Of a stretch of DNA of 64,000 bases, positions 19,847-29,488 are shown piece by piece. The stretch comes from Pseudomonas mangrovi. GTDB lineage: Bacteria > Pseudomonadota > Gammaproteobacteria > Pseudomonadales > Pseudomonadaceae. The translations under genes and the position numbers were made by a program. The stretch is from the NCBI RefSeq assembly GCF_003052585.1, contig NZ_QASN01000002.1:372001-436000 (forward strand), read 5' to 3'. A model generated the notes under the pieces. It had not been told where the DNA came from and did no database searches. It saw only the letters and a list, made by a program, of their open reading frames with translations. How positions within the stretch are numbered: position 1 is the first letter of the stretch; every line of letters begins with the position of its first letter.

Positions 19847-19862
19847 TGGCATGAAACCTGCC
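19847..19862 (+). promoter_or_regulatory. Candidate sigma-54 promoter upstream of ureD
   Basis: TGGCATG-AAAC-CTGCC keeps the invariant GG-N10-GC spacing of -24/-12 promoters and matches most of the TGGCACG-N4-TTGCA consensus. It is 157 bp before ureD in the 274-bp gap after retS. Nitrogen control of urease through RpoN and NtrC is known in pseudomonads. The site itself is untested. Confidence 0.4.
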
Positions 19863-20018
19863 AATGCCTGAAGGATCCCTCCGTCGTGCGCCGAACAGCG
19901 TCATGCCGCCCGGCTGGACGGACCCAGCAGCCCAGCGCCACACCGGCGCCGGGCGTCGCCGATGGAAACCTATGCTGCACACGAACATCCGCATTCCCGA
20001 CGGCAAAGGCGCGCCCCG

Positions 20019-20852
20019 ATGACCGCCGCCTGCTTTCGCCCGCAATGGCATGCCGAGCTGGAACTGGCCTATGTGCACAGCGGTGGCGGCACGCGGCCGA
20101 GCCTGCGCCGCCACAGCGGGCCGCTGCGGGTCCAGAAACATCTGCATGCCGAAGGCCCCGAGGTCTGCCAGCACATCATCATCCATCCGCCCGGCGGCAT
20201 CGCCGGCGGTGACCAGCTGCGGATCAGCGCCCAGGCCGGCCCAGGCAGCTGGGCCCAGCTGACCAGCCCCGGCGCGGCCAAGTGGTACCGCGCCGGGGCC
20301 AGCGCCGGCCAGCAGCTCGCGCTACGGGTCGAAGCCGGCGCCACCCTGGAGTGGCTGCCGCAGGAAAGCATCTTCTATAGCGGCGCCCGCGCAGCGCTGC
20401 AGACCCGCATCGAGCTGGCCGAAGACGCCCGGCTGTTCTACTGGGACATCCTGGCGCTGGGGCGTCCGGCCAGTGGCGAACGCTTCGCCGATGGTCATCT
20501 GCACAACGCCCTGGACATCTACCGCGAGGGGCGCCTGCTGTGGCACGAGCGCCAACGCATCCAGGGCGGTGACGGCCTGCTCGACTCGCCCATCGGTCTG
20601 GGCGGCCAGCCGGTCATGGCAACGCTGCTGGCAAGCGGCGACATCCCGGCCAGCCTGCTCGAGGAGTGCCGCCAGCTGACCCGTCCCGCCAGGTTGCGCG
20701 GTGATCTGACACAACTTCCTGGTCTGCTGGTGGCCCGCTGCCTGGCCGATGAGGCGCTGCACGCACGCGCCTGGCTGATCCAGCTCTGGCAACTGCTGCG
20801 CCCGAGCATGCTCGGGCGCCCCGCCGTGCCGCCGCGGATCTGGAGCACCTGA
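20019..20852 (+). CDS. ureD: Urease accessory protein UreD
   Basis: This 277-residue chaperone binds apo-urease and, with UreF and UreG, delivers nickel. Recognisable segments are the early [13 protein letters not shown] start, [29 protein letters not shown] and WLPQESIFY. The start at 20019 (MTAACFRP) gives the family's usual N-terminus; an ATG at 19962 would add 19 residues of unlike sequence. It is the first gene of the ureD-ureA-GNAT-ureB-ureC run. The other accessory genes lie 30 kb away at 53.6 kb. Confidence 0.93.
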   Translation: MTAACFRPQWHAELELAYVHSGGGTRPSLRRHSGPLRVQKHLHAEGPEVCQHIIIHPPGGIAGGDQLRISAQAGPGSWAQLTSPGAAKWYRAGASAGQQLALRVEAGATLEWLPQESIFYSGARAALQTRIELAEDARLFYWDILALGRPASGERFADGHLHNALDIYREGRLLWHERQRIQGGDGLLDSPIGLGGQPVMATLLASGDIPASLLEECRQLTRPARLRGDLTQLPGLLVARCLADEALHARAWLIQLWQLLRPSMLGRPAVPPRIWST

Positions 20853-20903
20853 ACCCCCAGGGACAGCGCTGCGGCCTGTCCACCCATGTAGAGAACGAGG
20901 CCT

Positions 20904-21206
20904 ATGGACCTGTCGCCAAGAGAAAAGGACAAGCTGCTGATCTTCACCGCCGGCCTGGTCGCCGAGCGCCGCCTGGCACGCGGGCTGGCGCTGAACTACC
21001 CGGAGGCGGTTGCCTACATCTCCGCAGCCCTGCTCGAAGGCGCCCGTGACGGGCGCACGGTGGCCGAACTGATGCACTACGGCACCACCCTGCTGAGCCG
21101 CGAACAGGTGATGCAGGGCGTGCCCGAGATGATCCCGGAGATCCAGGTGGAAGCCACCTTCCCGGACGGAACCAAGCTTGTGACCGTGCATCAACCGATC
21201 CCCTGA
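20904..21206 (+). CDS. ureA: Urease gamma subunit
   Basis: This 100-residue structural subunit of nickel urease begins [17 protein letters not shown] and ends in a [15 protein letters not shown] tail, typical of UreA. It is full length, 51 bp after ureD, with a GAGG-type ribosome site. It assembles with UreB and UreC in the cytoplasm into the (UreABC)3 enzyme. Confidence 0.97.
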   Translation: MDLSPREKDKLLIFTAGLVAERRLARGLALNYPEAVAYISAALLEGARDGRTVAELMHYGTTLLSREQVMQGVPEMIPEIQVEATFPDGTKLVTVHQPIP

Positions 21207-21256
21207 GACGAAGCGCAGCGGCCAGCCCGCGCCAATTGCCCCGAGGATTTACCGAC

Positions 21257-21769
21257 ATGCAGATTCGCGATGCGAACGAAACCGATCTCGCCGGCATCCT
21301 GCAAATCTACAACGATGCCGTCGAACACAGCACGGCGATCTGGAACGAGCAGACCGTCGACCTGGCCAACCGTCGAGCCTGGCTGGCCAGCCACCAGGCC
21401 GCAGGCAATGCCGTGCTGGTCGCCGTCGATGCCGAGGCGCAGGTGCTCGGCTACGCCAGCTTCTGTGCCTGGCGCACCCAGGATGGTTTCCGCCAGACCG
21501 TCGAACACTCGGTCTACGTGCGCGATGGCCAGCGCGGCAACGGTATCGGCCGCGCCCTGCTGACCCAGTTGATCGAGCGCGCGCGGCAGGCCGACATGCA
21601 TGTCCTGATCGGTGCCGTCGACAGCGCCAACCGAGACTCCATCCACCTGCACCAGCAGCTCGGTTTCATCCATGTCGGCCAACTGCGCCAGGTCGGGCGC
21701 AAGTTCCACCGCTGGCTGGACCTGACCCTGATGCAGCTCACCCTAGGCCCACGCAAGGACAGACCATGA
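21257..21769 (+). CDS. GNAT acetyltransferase, phosphinothricin/methionine-sulfoximine type
   Basis: This 170-residue GNAT enzyme is nested in the urease operon between ureA and ureB, as in P. aeruginosa (PA4866). The acetyl-CoA loop is seen as [11 protein letters not shown] (about 95-105). The start [12 protein letters not shown] and the [15 protein letters not shown] segment are typical of the family that acetylates phosphinothricin, methionine sulfoximine or sulfone. It overlaps ureB by four bases (ATGA), so the two are coupled. The physiological substrate is uncertain. Confidence 0.88.
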   Translation: MQIRDANETDLAGILQIYNDAVEHSTAIWNEQTVDLANRRAWLASHQAAGNAVLVAVDAEAQVLGYASFCAWRTQDGFRQTVEHSVYVRDGQRGNGIGRALLTQLIERARQADMHVLIGAVDSANRDSIHLHQQLGFIHVGQLRQVGRKFHRWLDLTLMQLTLGPRKDRP

Positions 21770-22071
21770 TCCCCGGCGAATACCAGATCCAGCCTGGCGA
21801 TATCGAACTCAACGCCGGTCGCCGCACCCTGACACTGAGCGTTGCCAACAGCGGCGACCGGCCGATCCAGGTCGGCTCGCACTACCACTTCTTCGAGGCC
21901 AACGACGCCCTGCTGTTCGAGCGTGAACTCGCTCGCGGCATGCGCCTGAACATCGCCGCCGGCACCGCCGTGCGCTTCGAGCCGGGCCAGCAGCGCGAAG
22001 TGGAACTGGTCGACCTGGCCGGCACGCGCCGCGTGTTCGGCTTTGCCGGCCGGGTGATGGGCGACCTGTGA
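21766..22071 (+). CDS. ureB: Urease beta subunit
   Basis: This 101-residue urease structural subunit begins [19 protein letters not shown] and carries [11 protein letters not shown], both diagnostic. The start overlaps the GNAT stop. A 189-bp gap containing a 72-bp palindromic element separates it from ureC. Confidence 0.97.
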   Translation: MIPGEYQIQPGDIELNAGRRTLTLSVANSGDRPIQVGSHYHFFEANDALLFERELARGMRLNIAAGTAVRFEPGQQREVELVDLAGTRRVFGFAGRVMGDL

Positions 22072-22174
22072 ACGATGTCTGTGCCGGAGGAACGGCCTTT
22101 GTGTGGATGGCCTGCGCCGAAGCCGGTGGACCCGCTTTGCGTTATGTTCGCTACGGACTGACGCCGACGCTTTT

Positions 22175-22246
22175 GTAGGGTGGAGGACGCCACCGGCGTT
22201 TCCACCATGACCAGGATCGGTGGATGGCTTCGACCATCCACCCTAC
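22175..22246 (+). repeat. 72-bp GTAGGGTGGA element between ureB and ureC
   Basis: The element starts GTAGGGTGGA (22175-22184) and ends with its perfect complement TCCACCCTAC (22237-22246). Extra internal GGTGGATGG/CCATCCACC and GGTGG/CCACC words are present. It ends 14 bp before the ureC start, close to the ribosome site. Confidence 0.85.
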
Positions 22247-22260
22247 GCGAGATGGAACCC

Positions 22261-23961
<1,701 letters not shown>

Positions 23962-24036
23962 CACCGCCGCTCCGACGCCCAACGGGCCTGCACCCTCGCT
24001 CGTTGGGCCTCGCAGGCTCGGCGCCAACCTACGCCC

Positions 24037-24303
24037 TCAGCGCAGCTGGCTGTCCTTGCTACCGCGGCGGTTATAGCCGCTCGCCTGCTTCTGTTCCCGG
24101 TCATGTGCGCTCTGGCAGGCTACGCACAGGCGCACACCGGGCAAGGCCTGGCGCCGCGCTTCGGGAATGGGTGCGTCGCACTCCTGGCAATGATTCAGGC
24201 TTTCGCCACGCGGCAGCTGCGCGCGGGCTCGCTGCACCGCGTCATCCAGGGTGCTGTCGATCTGCTCCTGCACCGCGCCATCGGTGCTCCAGCCACCGGC
24301 CAT
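24037..24303 (-). CDS. DksA/TraR-type C4 zinc-finger protein
   Basis: This 88-residue protein has a helical N-terminal half and a C-terminal four-cysteine finger (CQECDAPIPEARRQALPG, then CVAC), as in the short TraR/YbiI group of DksA relatives. Such proteins can bind RNA polymerase, but the acidic coiled-coil tip of full-length DksA is absent here. The start at 24303 has a strong GGAGG site. It is convergent with ureC and stands alone. Confidence 0.8.
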   Translation of the reverse strand: MAGGWSTDGAVQEQIDSTLDDAVQRARAQLPRGESLNHCQECDAPIPEARRQALPGVRLCVACQSAHDREQKQASGYNRRGSKDSQLR

Positions 24304-24378
24304 ATCCACCTCCGGGTTCGGGTTCGTCAGAGGGGTTATCGCTCCGCACGCCGCCTGCATGCAAGCGAGACGCCGACC

Positions 24379-24409
24379 GTAGGGCGCAATAAGCACCGCG
24401 CATTGCGCC
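24379..24409 (+). repeat. GTAGGGCGCAAT palindrome
   Basis: GGCGCAAT (24383-24390) and ATTGCGCC (24402-24409) form an 8-bp perfect stem preceded by GTAG. A close relative lies at 63112-63137. It is upstream of the zinc-finger gene. Confidence 0.7.
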
Positions 24410-24525
24410 GTGACCGCACACGACAGTAGCGGCCCTATCCCAAGTCGCCCCACGGCGGATCAAGCCGCCCTACTCGCTACCCGAGCCGCCGCAGCGCATA
24501 GCGCCGCGACCCGGCCATACCCGGT

Positions 24526-25524
24526 TCAGCGCAGCTCAGGCGGAAGTTGCGGGGAGAAACCCCCACCGGTCAGCAGACCGTAGGCGATCCAGAGCACTAC
24601 CAGTAGATAACCCAGGCGCGGCAACCAGGTTGCCAGCTGCTCCTGGAAGTCCGCCAGCGCCTGGCTCTCATGACGGGCGTGGGTCAGCAGCATGTCGGCC
24701 AGAGTGCCGCTGCCTTCGCCGGTGGTGACCAGCGCCACCGCCTTCGCCTTGCCGGGGAAATCGACCAGCTCGCGCAGCGCCGGCCCCAGCGACTGGCCTG
24801 CGGCGATGGCCGGCGCTAGGCGCTCGAACTGCGCGCGCAATTCGGCATTGCTCAGGGTCGAGCAGGCCCTGGGCAGGGCGTCGAGCATCGGCACGCCCGC
24901 ACCGAGCAGCAAGCCCAGGCTGTCAAAGAAGTCGCGTGCATTGCGCCGCAGATAGGCGGGACCGAGCAGGGGCAGCGCGCGCAACAGGCGCCCGGCGCCA
25001 TCGCCACCCCGCGCCGGCTGCTCCAGCCGCGCCAGCAACCAGCGCACGCCGACCACCAGCGCGGCAACCAGCAACAGGGGCGCCAGTACCGCCCAGACGT
25101 AGCCGGCGATCCCCAGCGAACCGCCGATCAGCGCCGGCAGCGGCTGGATGAACAGCGCCAGCAGCAGCACCGCAGCCGGCATCAGCAGACGCGCGCGGAC
25201 CTGCTTGCGCTCGCGTTCGCGAACGGCATAGCCCTCGGCCAGGCGCCGATACACGGGAGCCGGACTGCCGGCCGTCTGCGCCGCCTGCAGCAGGCTCACT
25301 TCCAGTGGCGTGAACAGCTCGGCCAGGGCGCCGGCGCTGGCCAGATCGCGACCCTGATCAAGATGCCGACGCATCCGCTCAAGGCGGGACCCGAACGCCG
25401 CCGGTAGCTGCAGCGAGGCGAACGAGCGCTCCGCCGGCACGCCGGCTTGCTCCATCGCCGCCAGGTGATTGAACAGCTCAGCACGCACGCCGACGGGGAG
25501 GGGTTTGTTGAGCAGAGCGGGCAT
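24526..25524 (-). CDS. Orphan type II secretion F / PilC-family membrane protein
   Basis: This 332-residue protein has the two-repeat architecture of GspF/PilC platform proteins. A soluble helical repeat (about 1-105) is followed by a membrane pair (about 115-175). A second repeat with DSLGLLLGAGVPMLDAL (about 200-216) follows, then GEGSGTLADMLLTHA, and a final membrane helix near 300-320. No pilin, ATPase or secretin gene lies nearby, so its partner system is unknown. It is shorter than classical PilC (about 400). The start at 25524 is chosen over 25650, whose extra residues look non-coding. Confidence 0.75.
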   Translation of the reverse strand: MPALLNKPLPVGVRAELFNHLAAMEQAGVPAERSFASLQLPAAFGSRLERMRRHLDQGRDLASAGALAELFTPLEVSLLQAAQTAGSPAPVYRRLAEGYAVRERERKQVRARLLMPAAVLLLALFIQPLPALIGGSLGIAGYVWAVLAPLLLVAALVVGVRWLLARLEQPARGGDGAGRLLRALPLLGPAYLRRNARDFFDSLGLLLGAGVPMLDALPRACSTLSNAELRAQFERLAPAIAAGQSLGPALRELVDFPGKAKAVALVTTGEGSGTLADMLLTHARHESQALADFQEQLATWLPRLGYLLVVLWIAYGLLTGGGFSPQLPPELR

Positions 25525-25689
25525 CGGCACTGTCCGGCGGTCGGGGATGGACAGTATTGCCGCAAGAGCCTCGGCGCGACAGCCGCCACGGTGCCCGACG
25601 TGCTGCAACGCACGCAGCCGATCAATTTTTTCCAGCGGCCCGACGCGCACTTCCCTACAATGCGCGGCCGTTTTTCCCGAGCCCGCGCC

Positions 25690-26952
25690 ATGAACCAGAC
25701 CGCCGCCAACGCCCTCGGCATCGACTTCGGCACCTCCAACTCGACCGCCGGCTGGTGGCGACCCGGCCAGGCGCCGCTGCTGATACTGGAGAACGATCAG
25801 CGCACGCTACCCTCGGTGATCTTCTTCAACACCGAGGAGCGCCGCCCGGCGTACGGGCGCCAGGCGCTAGGCGAGTATCTGGACGGCTACGAGGGGCGCC
25901 TGATGCGCTCGCTGAAAAGCCTGCTCGGCTCCAAGCTGCTGAAGAGCGAGACCACCGTACTGGGCAGTGCGATGCCGTTTCGCGACCTGCTCGGCCTGTT
26001 CATCGGCGAGCTGAAGAAACGTGCCGAAGCCCAGGCCGGACGCAGCTTCGAGCAACTGGTGCTGGGCCGGCCGGTATTCTTCGTCGATGACGACGCACAG
26101 GCCGACCGCGAGGCCGCCGACACGCTGCTGGCGGTGGCCCACAAGCTCGGCTTCAAGGAGGTGTCCTTCCAGTACGAACCCATCGCCGCGGCCTTCGACT
26201 ATGAGCGCAGCGTCACCCGCGAGGAGCGCGTGCTGATCATCGACATCGGCGGCGGCACCTCGGACTTTTCCATCGTCCGCCTGGCTCCGCAGCTTCGCGA
26301 ACTCAGCGACCGCGGCGAGGACATCCTCGCCACCGGCGGCGTGCATATCGGCGGTACCGACTTCGACAAGCAACTGAGCCTGGACGGGGTGATGCCACTG
26401 TTCGGCTACGGCAGCCGGATGAAAAGCGACGCCTTCATGCCGACCAGCTACCACCTGAACCTGGCCACCTGGCACACCATCAACGCGGTCTACGCGCAAA
26501 AGAGCCAGCTGGCGCTGAAGAACATGCGCTACGACATTCTCGACCCGACCGGCATCGACCGCCTGCTGGCGTTGATCGAGCAACGTGCCGGGCACTGGCT
26601 GGCGATGCAGATGGAAGACAGCAAGATCGCCCTGACCAGCGAGGCACAGCGCCGGATCGATCTGTCGCGGATCGAAGCGGGACTGGCAGCAGAACTCAGC
26701 CGCCAGCTGTTCGACGACGCCATTGCCCCGCTGCTGACGCGCATCCAGGCCAGCGTCGCGGACCTGCTGCAGCAGGCCGGGCTGGCGGGGGAAAGCATCG
26801 ACACACTGTTCTTCACCGGCGGTTCGAGCAGCATCCCGGCGCTGCGTCAGTGCGTGCAGGCGCTGCTGCCGAATGCCCGGGTGGCCGACGGCGACAGCTT
26901 CGGCAGCATCGGCAGCGGCCTGGCGATCGAGGCCAAGCGGCGTTACGGCTGA
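25690..26952 (+). CDS. Hsp70-family protein, YegD-like
   Basis: This 420-residue Hsp70-type ATPase lacks the substrate-binding domain. ATP-site motifs are present: GIDFGTSNST near the N-terminus, IIDIGGGTSDFSI (about 181-193) and FFTGGSSSIPAL (about 377-388). The length and start agree with the YegD subgroup and with PA4873. Its client is unknown. A TACAAT at 25656-25661 could serve as a -10. Divergent from the PilC-like gene across 165 bp. Confidence 0.85.
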   Translation: MNQTAANALGIDFGTSNSTAGWWRPGQAPLLILENDQRTLPSVIFFNTEERRPAYGRQALGEYLDGYEGRLMRSLKSLLGSKLLKSETTVLGSAMPFRDLLGLFIGELKKRAEAQAGRSFEQLVLGRPVFFVDDDAQADREAADTLLAVAHKLGFKEVSFQYEPIAAAFDYERSVTREERVLIIDIGGGTSDFSIVRLAPQLRELSDRGEDILATGGVHIGGTDFDKQLSLDGVMPLFGYGSRMKSDAFMPTSYHLNLATWHTINAVYAQKSQLALKNMRYDILDPTGIDRLLALIEQRAGHWLAMQMEDSKIALTSEAQRRIDLSRIEAGLAAELSRQLFDDAIAPLLTRIQASVADLLQQAGLAGESIDTLFFTGGSSSIPALRQCVQALLPNARVADGDSFGSIGSGLAIEAKRRYG

Positions 26953-27042
26953 GCGCGGCTGAACCTGTCCATCCGTGCACTAGTGGAGAGCGGCTGGTGG
27001 CTGGCTTCGACCATCCACCCTAGGAAAGGCGGCTCCGCGGGA

Positions 27043-27100
27043 GGCCGCCCCACGGATGGCCGTCCCACGGATTGGCCGCCCCACGGATGGCCGCCCCACG
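27043..27100 (+). repeat. 15-16 bp tandem repeat, 3.8 copies
   Basis: Successive units are GGCCGCCCCACGGAT, GGCCGTCCCACGGATT, GGCCGCCCCACGGAT and GGCCGCCCCACG. The array runs straight into a GTAGGGTGGA palindrome, in the gap between two convergent genes. Confidence 0.85.
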
Positions 27101-27131
27101 TAGGGTGGACAACGGCGCAGCCTTGTCCACC
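27100..27131 (+). repeat. GTAGGGTGGACAA palindrome
   Basis: GGTGGACAA (27104-27112) and TTGTCCACC (27123-27131) form a 9-bp perfect stem. Another half of the same family, CCATCCACCCTAG, lies at 27011-27023. Confidence 0.85.
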
Positions 27132-27181
27132 AATGACGATGGTTCCGCCCCCATCAACACCGGCACGCGCCAGGTCAGCCG

Positions 27182-28036
27182 CTATCGTCGAGAGGCCAAC
27201 GCCAGGCCGCAGCCACTGGCGATGATAATCGCCATGCCGAGCATCGCCGGCAGGTCCGGCACCTGCTCGAACATCAGCCAGCCGACCAGACCGGCGAAGA
27301 CGATGTTGAGGTAGGTGAAGGGTGCCAGCGCCGCGGCACTGACGTTGCGCAGGGCGTGGGTCAGCAGCAGATGGGCGACCATTGCCAGCGCGCCGAGGCC
27401 GAGCATGCGCAAGGCCATGGGCGCGCTTGGCGTTTCCCAGAACCAGGGCAGCAGCAGCCCCAGCAGCAGGGTACCGACCAGGCTGGAGAGGAAGTTGCTG
27501 GAGACCGCATGGTCGGTGCCGCTGAGCCTGCGGGTAATCAGTTGATAGGCGGCAAAGCAGATCGCCGCGAAGAACGGCAGCAGGACCGCCGGGGTGAACA
27601 ACGCCCCGCCCGGCCGCACGATCACCAGCACGCCGATCAGGCTGCAGGCCAGCGAAATCCACTGGCCGCGACCGATGCGCTCGCCGGTCAGCGCCGAATA
27701 CAGCGTCAGCATCAGCGGCGCCAGGAAGATCACCGCGGTGGCCTCGGCCTGCGGGATGTAGTGCAGCCCGCCGATGAACAGCAGGCTCACCGCCACCAGG
27801 CTGACCCCGCGTGCCAGCTGCAGCCAGGGCCGCCGCGTGTGCAGGATGCGCAGGCCCATGCGCGGCGCAAAGATCAGCACCATCAGCAGACTCTGCGACA
27901 GGTAGCGCGCCCAGATCACCATCACCAGCGGATAGATGCCGGACAGGTAGCGCGAGCCGCCGTCCTGGGTCGCCAGCAGAATGCCGGCCGCCATGATCAG
28001 CAGCACGCCGAACAACAGTGGTCTTGATTGGTTCAC
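27182..28036 (-). CDS. EamA-family (DMT) transporter
   Basis: This 284-residue protein has about ten hydrophobic helices in two EamA repeats of five, the fold of drug/metabolite transporters. The GTG at 28036 has GGAG close upstream and begins directly before the first helix. Substrate cannot be inferred; RhaT/YddG-type exporters and S-adenosylmethionine carriers share the fold. It is convergent with the Hsp70 gene and divergent from the acetyltransferase at 28175. Confidence 0.82.
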   Translation of the reverse strand: MNQSRPLLFGVLLIMAAGILLATQDGGSRYLSGIYPLVMVIWARYLSQSLLMVLIFAPRMGLRILHTRRPWLQLARGVSLVAVSLLFIGGLHYIPQAEATAVIFLAPLMLTLYSALTGERIGRGQWISLACSLIGVLVIVRPGGALFTPAVLLPFFAAICFAAYQLITRRLSGTDHAVSSNFLSSLVGTLLLGLLLPWFWETPSAPMALRMLGLGALAMVAHLLLTHALRNVSAAALAPFTYLNIVFAGLVGWLMFEQVPDLPAMLGMAIIIASGCGLALASRR

Positions 28037-28174
28037 AGCAACTCCGGCCTGGGCGCAGGAACTACAGCGCGCCGCAGCGATTATGCCCGCAACCCTGACC
28101 GACTGGACAGGACGCGCTTGCCAGCCGTCACAACCGCCGGGCAGAATGCGCGCTTTTTTGCCGCCCCCCTTGCC

Positions 28175-28684
28175 ATGTCCCAGATTCGCTCCATGACCGC
28201 CGCCGACCTGCCTGCGGTCATGCAGATCCAGGCGCAGTGCTACGCGCCGAGCCTGCTCGAAAGCGCCGCGGTGATCGCCCGCCGCCTGCACAACAACCCT
28301 CAGCAGTGCTGGGTCGCCGAAGACACCTTGGGCGTCTGTGCCTACCTCTTTGCCTACCCCTCGAAACTGGGCAGCATCACTCCGCTGGATGGTGATTTCC
28401 CGCGCCACGCCGCGCCCGACTGCCTCTACCTGCACGACCTGGCGGTGGCCAATCGCGCAGCCGGTCGCGGCATAGGTCCGCAACTGGTGGCGCACGGCCT
28501 CAACCATGCCCGCGATCAGGCTTTGCCCTGGTCGGCGCTGGTTTCGGTACAGGACTCGGCCGGTTTCTGGAATCGCCAGGGTTTTGCCCAGGAACCGACC
28601 CTGGATGAACGCCAGCGCGGCGTGCTGCAGAGCTACCGGATACCGGCGCGCTACCTGGTTTGCCCGCTGGTCGAAACGGCCTGA
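28175..28684 (+). CDS. GNAT-family N-acetyltransferase
   Basis: This 169-residue acetyltransferase shows the acetyl-CoA region as LAVANRAAGRGIGPQLV (about 89-105) and a following VSVQDSAGFWNRQGF strand-helix, typical of GNAT folds. Start MSQIRSMTAADLPAVM is usual for the family. Substrate unknown. It is divergent from the EamA gene. Confidence 0.82.
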   Translation: MSQIRSMTAADLPAVMQIQAQCYAPSLLESAAVIARRLHNNPQQCWVAEDTLGVCAYLFAYPSKLGSITPLDGDFPRHAAPDCLYLHDLAVANRAAGRGIGPQLVAHGLNHARDQALPWSALVSVQDSAGFWNRQGFAQEPTLDERQRGVLQSYRIPARYLVCPLVETA

Positions 28685-28751
28685 CTCGGAGTCAGGGCAG
28701 TTCGCCCAGCGGCCATTAGACTGCAGCCTCCACCACCCCTGGAGTGCTGCA

Positions 28752-28949
28752 ATGAAACTCGGCCCGTTGTTCCCCGCTACCCTCGCGCTCTGCCTGCTCG
28801 GCTGCGGCGCCGGTGAAACCGCCGCTGTGGCCGATCTGCAGGCGCGCCAGGCCGAACAGGCACAGCAGCAGGCGGCGCAGATCCAGCAGCAGCTCGATGC
28901 GCTCAACAGCCAGAATCAGCAACGCCTGGAGCAGCTCGAAGGCCGCTGA
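28752..28949 (+). CDS. Small coiled-coil lipoprotein
   Basis: This 65-residue protein has a lipoprotein signal (MKLGPLFPATLALCLLGC) in which LLGC is the lipobox. After the cysteine come a short Gly/Ala spacer and a Gln-rich heptad-like helix, likely a coiled coil, reminiscent of small Lpp-like envelope proteins. There is no recognised family. The 3' end overlaps the convergent membrane-protein gene by 47 bp. Confidence 0.65.
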   Translation: MKLGPLFPATLALCLLGCGAGETAAVADLQARQAEQAQQQAAQIQQQLDALNSQNQQRLEQLEGR

Positions 28950-29367
28950 GGCGGCGAATCAGCGCGTACGCCAGCCAGCCGAGCAGCGCGCAGAGCAGTA
29001 CCAGATCCATCTGCCAGAGCAACAGGGCAACGAGTTCGACGTCACGCCAGGTGTTGCCCAGGCAATCACGGGCGATGCTCGACACCAGCAGCCAGCTTCC
29101 CAGCAGAAAAGTCGTGACATGCGCCAAGGCCAGCCAGCGCAGACGCCGCAGCGGCAGCGCAGCAAGGAACGCCAGCAGCGCCGCGAAGCCGCCCAGCGCC
29201 AGCCACTCGTGCACAGGTGCCCCCAGCCCGCAGACCTGCACCAGCCAGCCGAAACGCTGCTCCAGCAGCCGCGCACCGAGCAACCCGTAAAGCAGCCCCA
29301 AGCCACCCATCTGCGCCGTGGCGAGTAGTGCGGCGAGCGCCAGCTGGCGAACAATCAGCGATAACAC
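28903..29367 (-). CDS. Hypothetical four-helix membrane protein
   Basis: This 154-residue protein has about four hydrophobic segments (roughly 5-30, 50-75, 80-100 and 112-138) and a basic C-terminus. The GTG at 29367 is preceded by AGGAAGG. No family was recognised. It overlaps the small lipoprotein gene tail-to-tail and is divergent from the ankyrin gene. Confidence 0.6.
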   Translation of the reverse strand: MLSLIVRQLALAALLATAQMGGLGLLYGLLGARLLEQRFGWLVQVCGLGAPVHEWLALGGFAALLAFLAALPLRRLRWLALAHVTTFLLGSWLLVSSIARDCLGNTWRDVELVALLLWQMDLVLLCALLGWLAYALIRRLSGLRAAPGVADSGC

Positions 29368-29488
29368 AGGGGCCTTCCTGTCATGAAAAATGCCGCCGCA
29401 CCATAGCGCAGCCCGCGCGCTTGTGTCGCCGCCAGCGTCACGCCGGCGTTGTTATGATGCGTGCCCCATCCTCTTCAAGGACGAATCC

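Noticed and set aside
27043..27100. CRISPR-like array
   Set aside because: Units abut without spacers and are only 15-16 bp; no cas genes are in the window.
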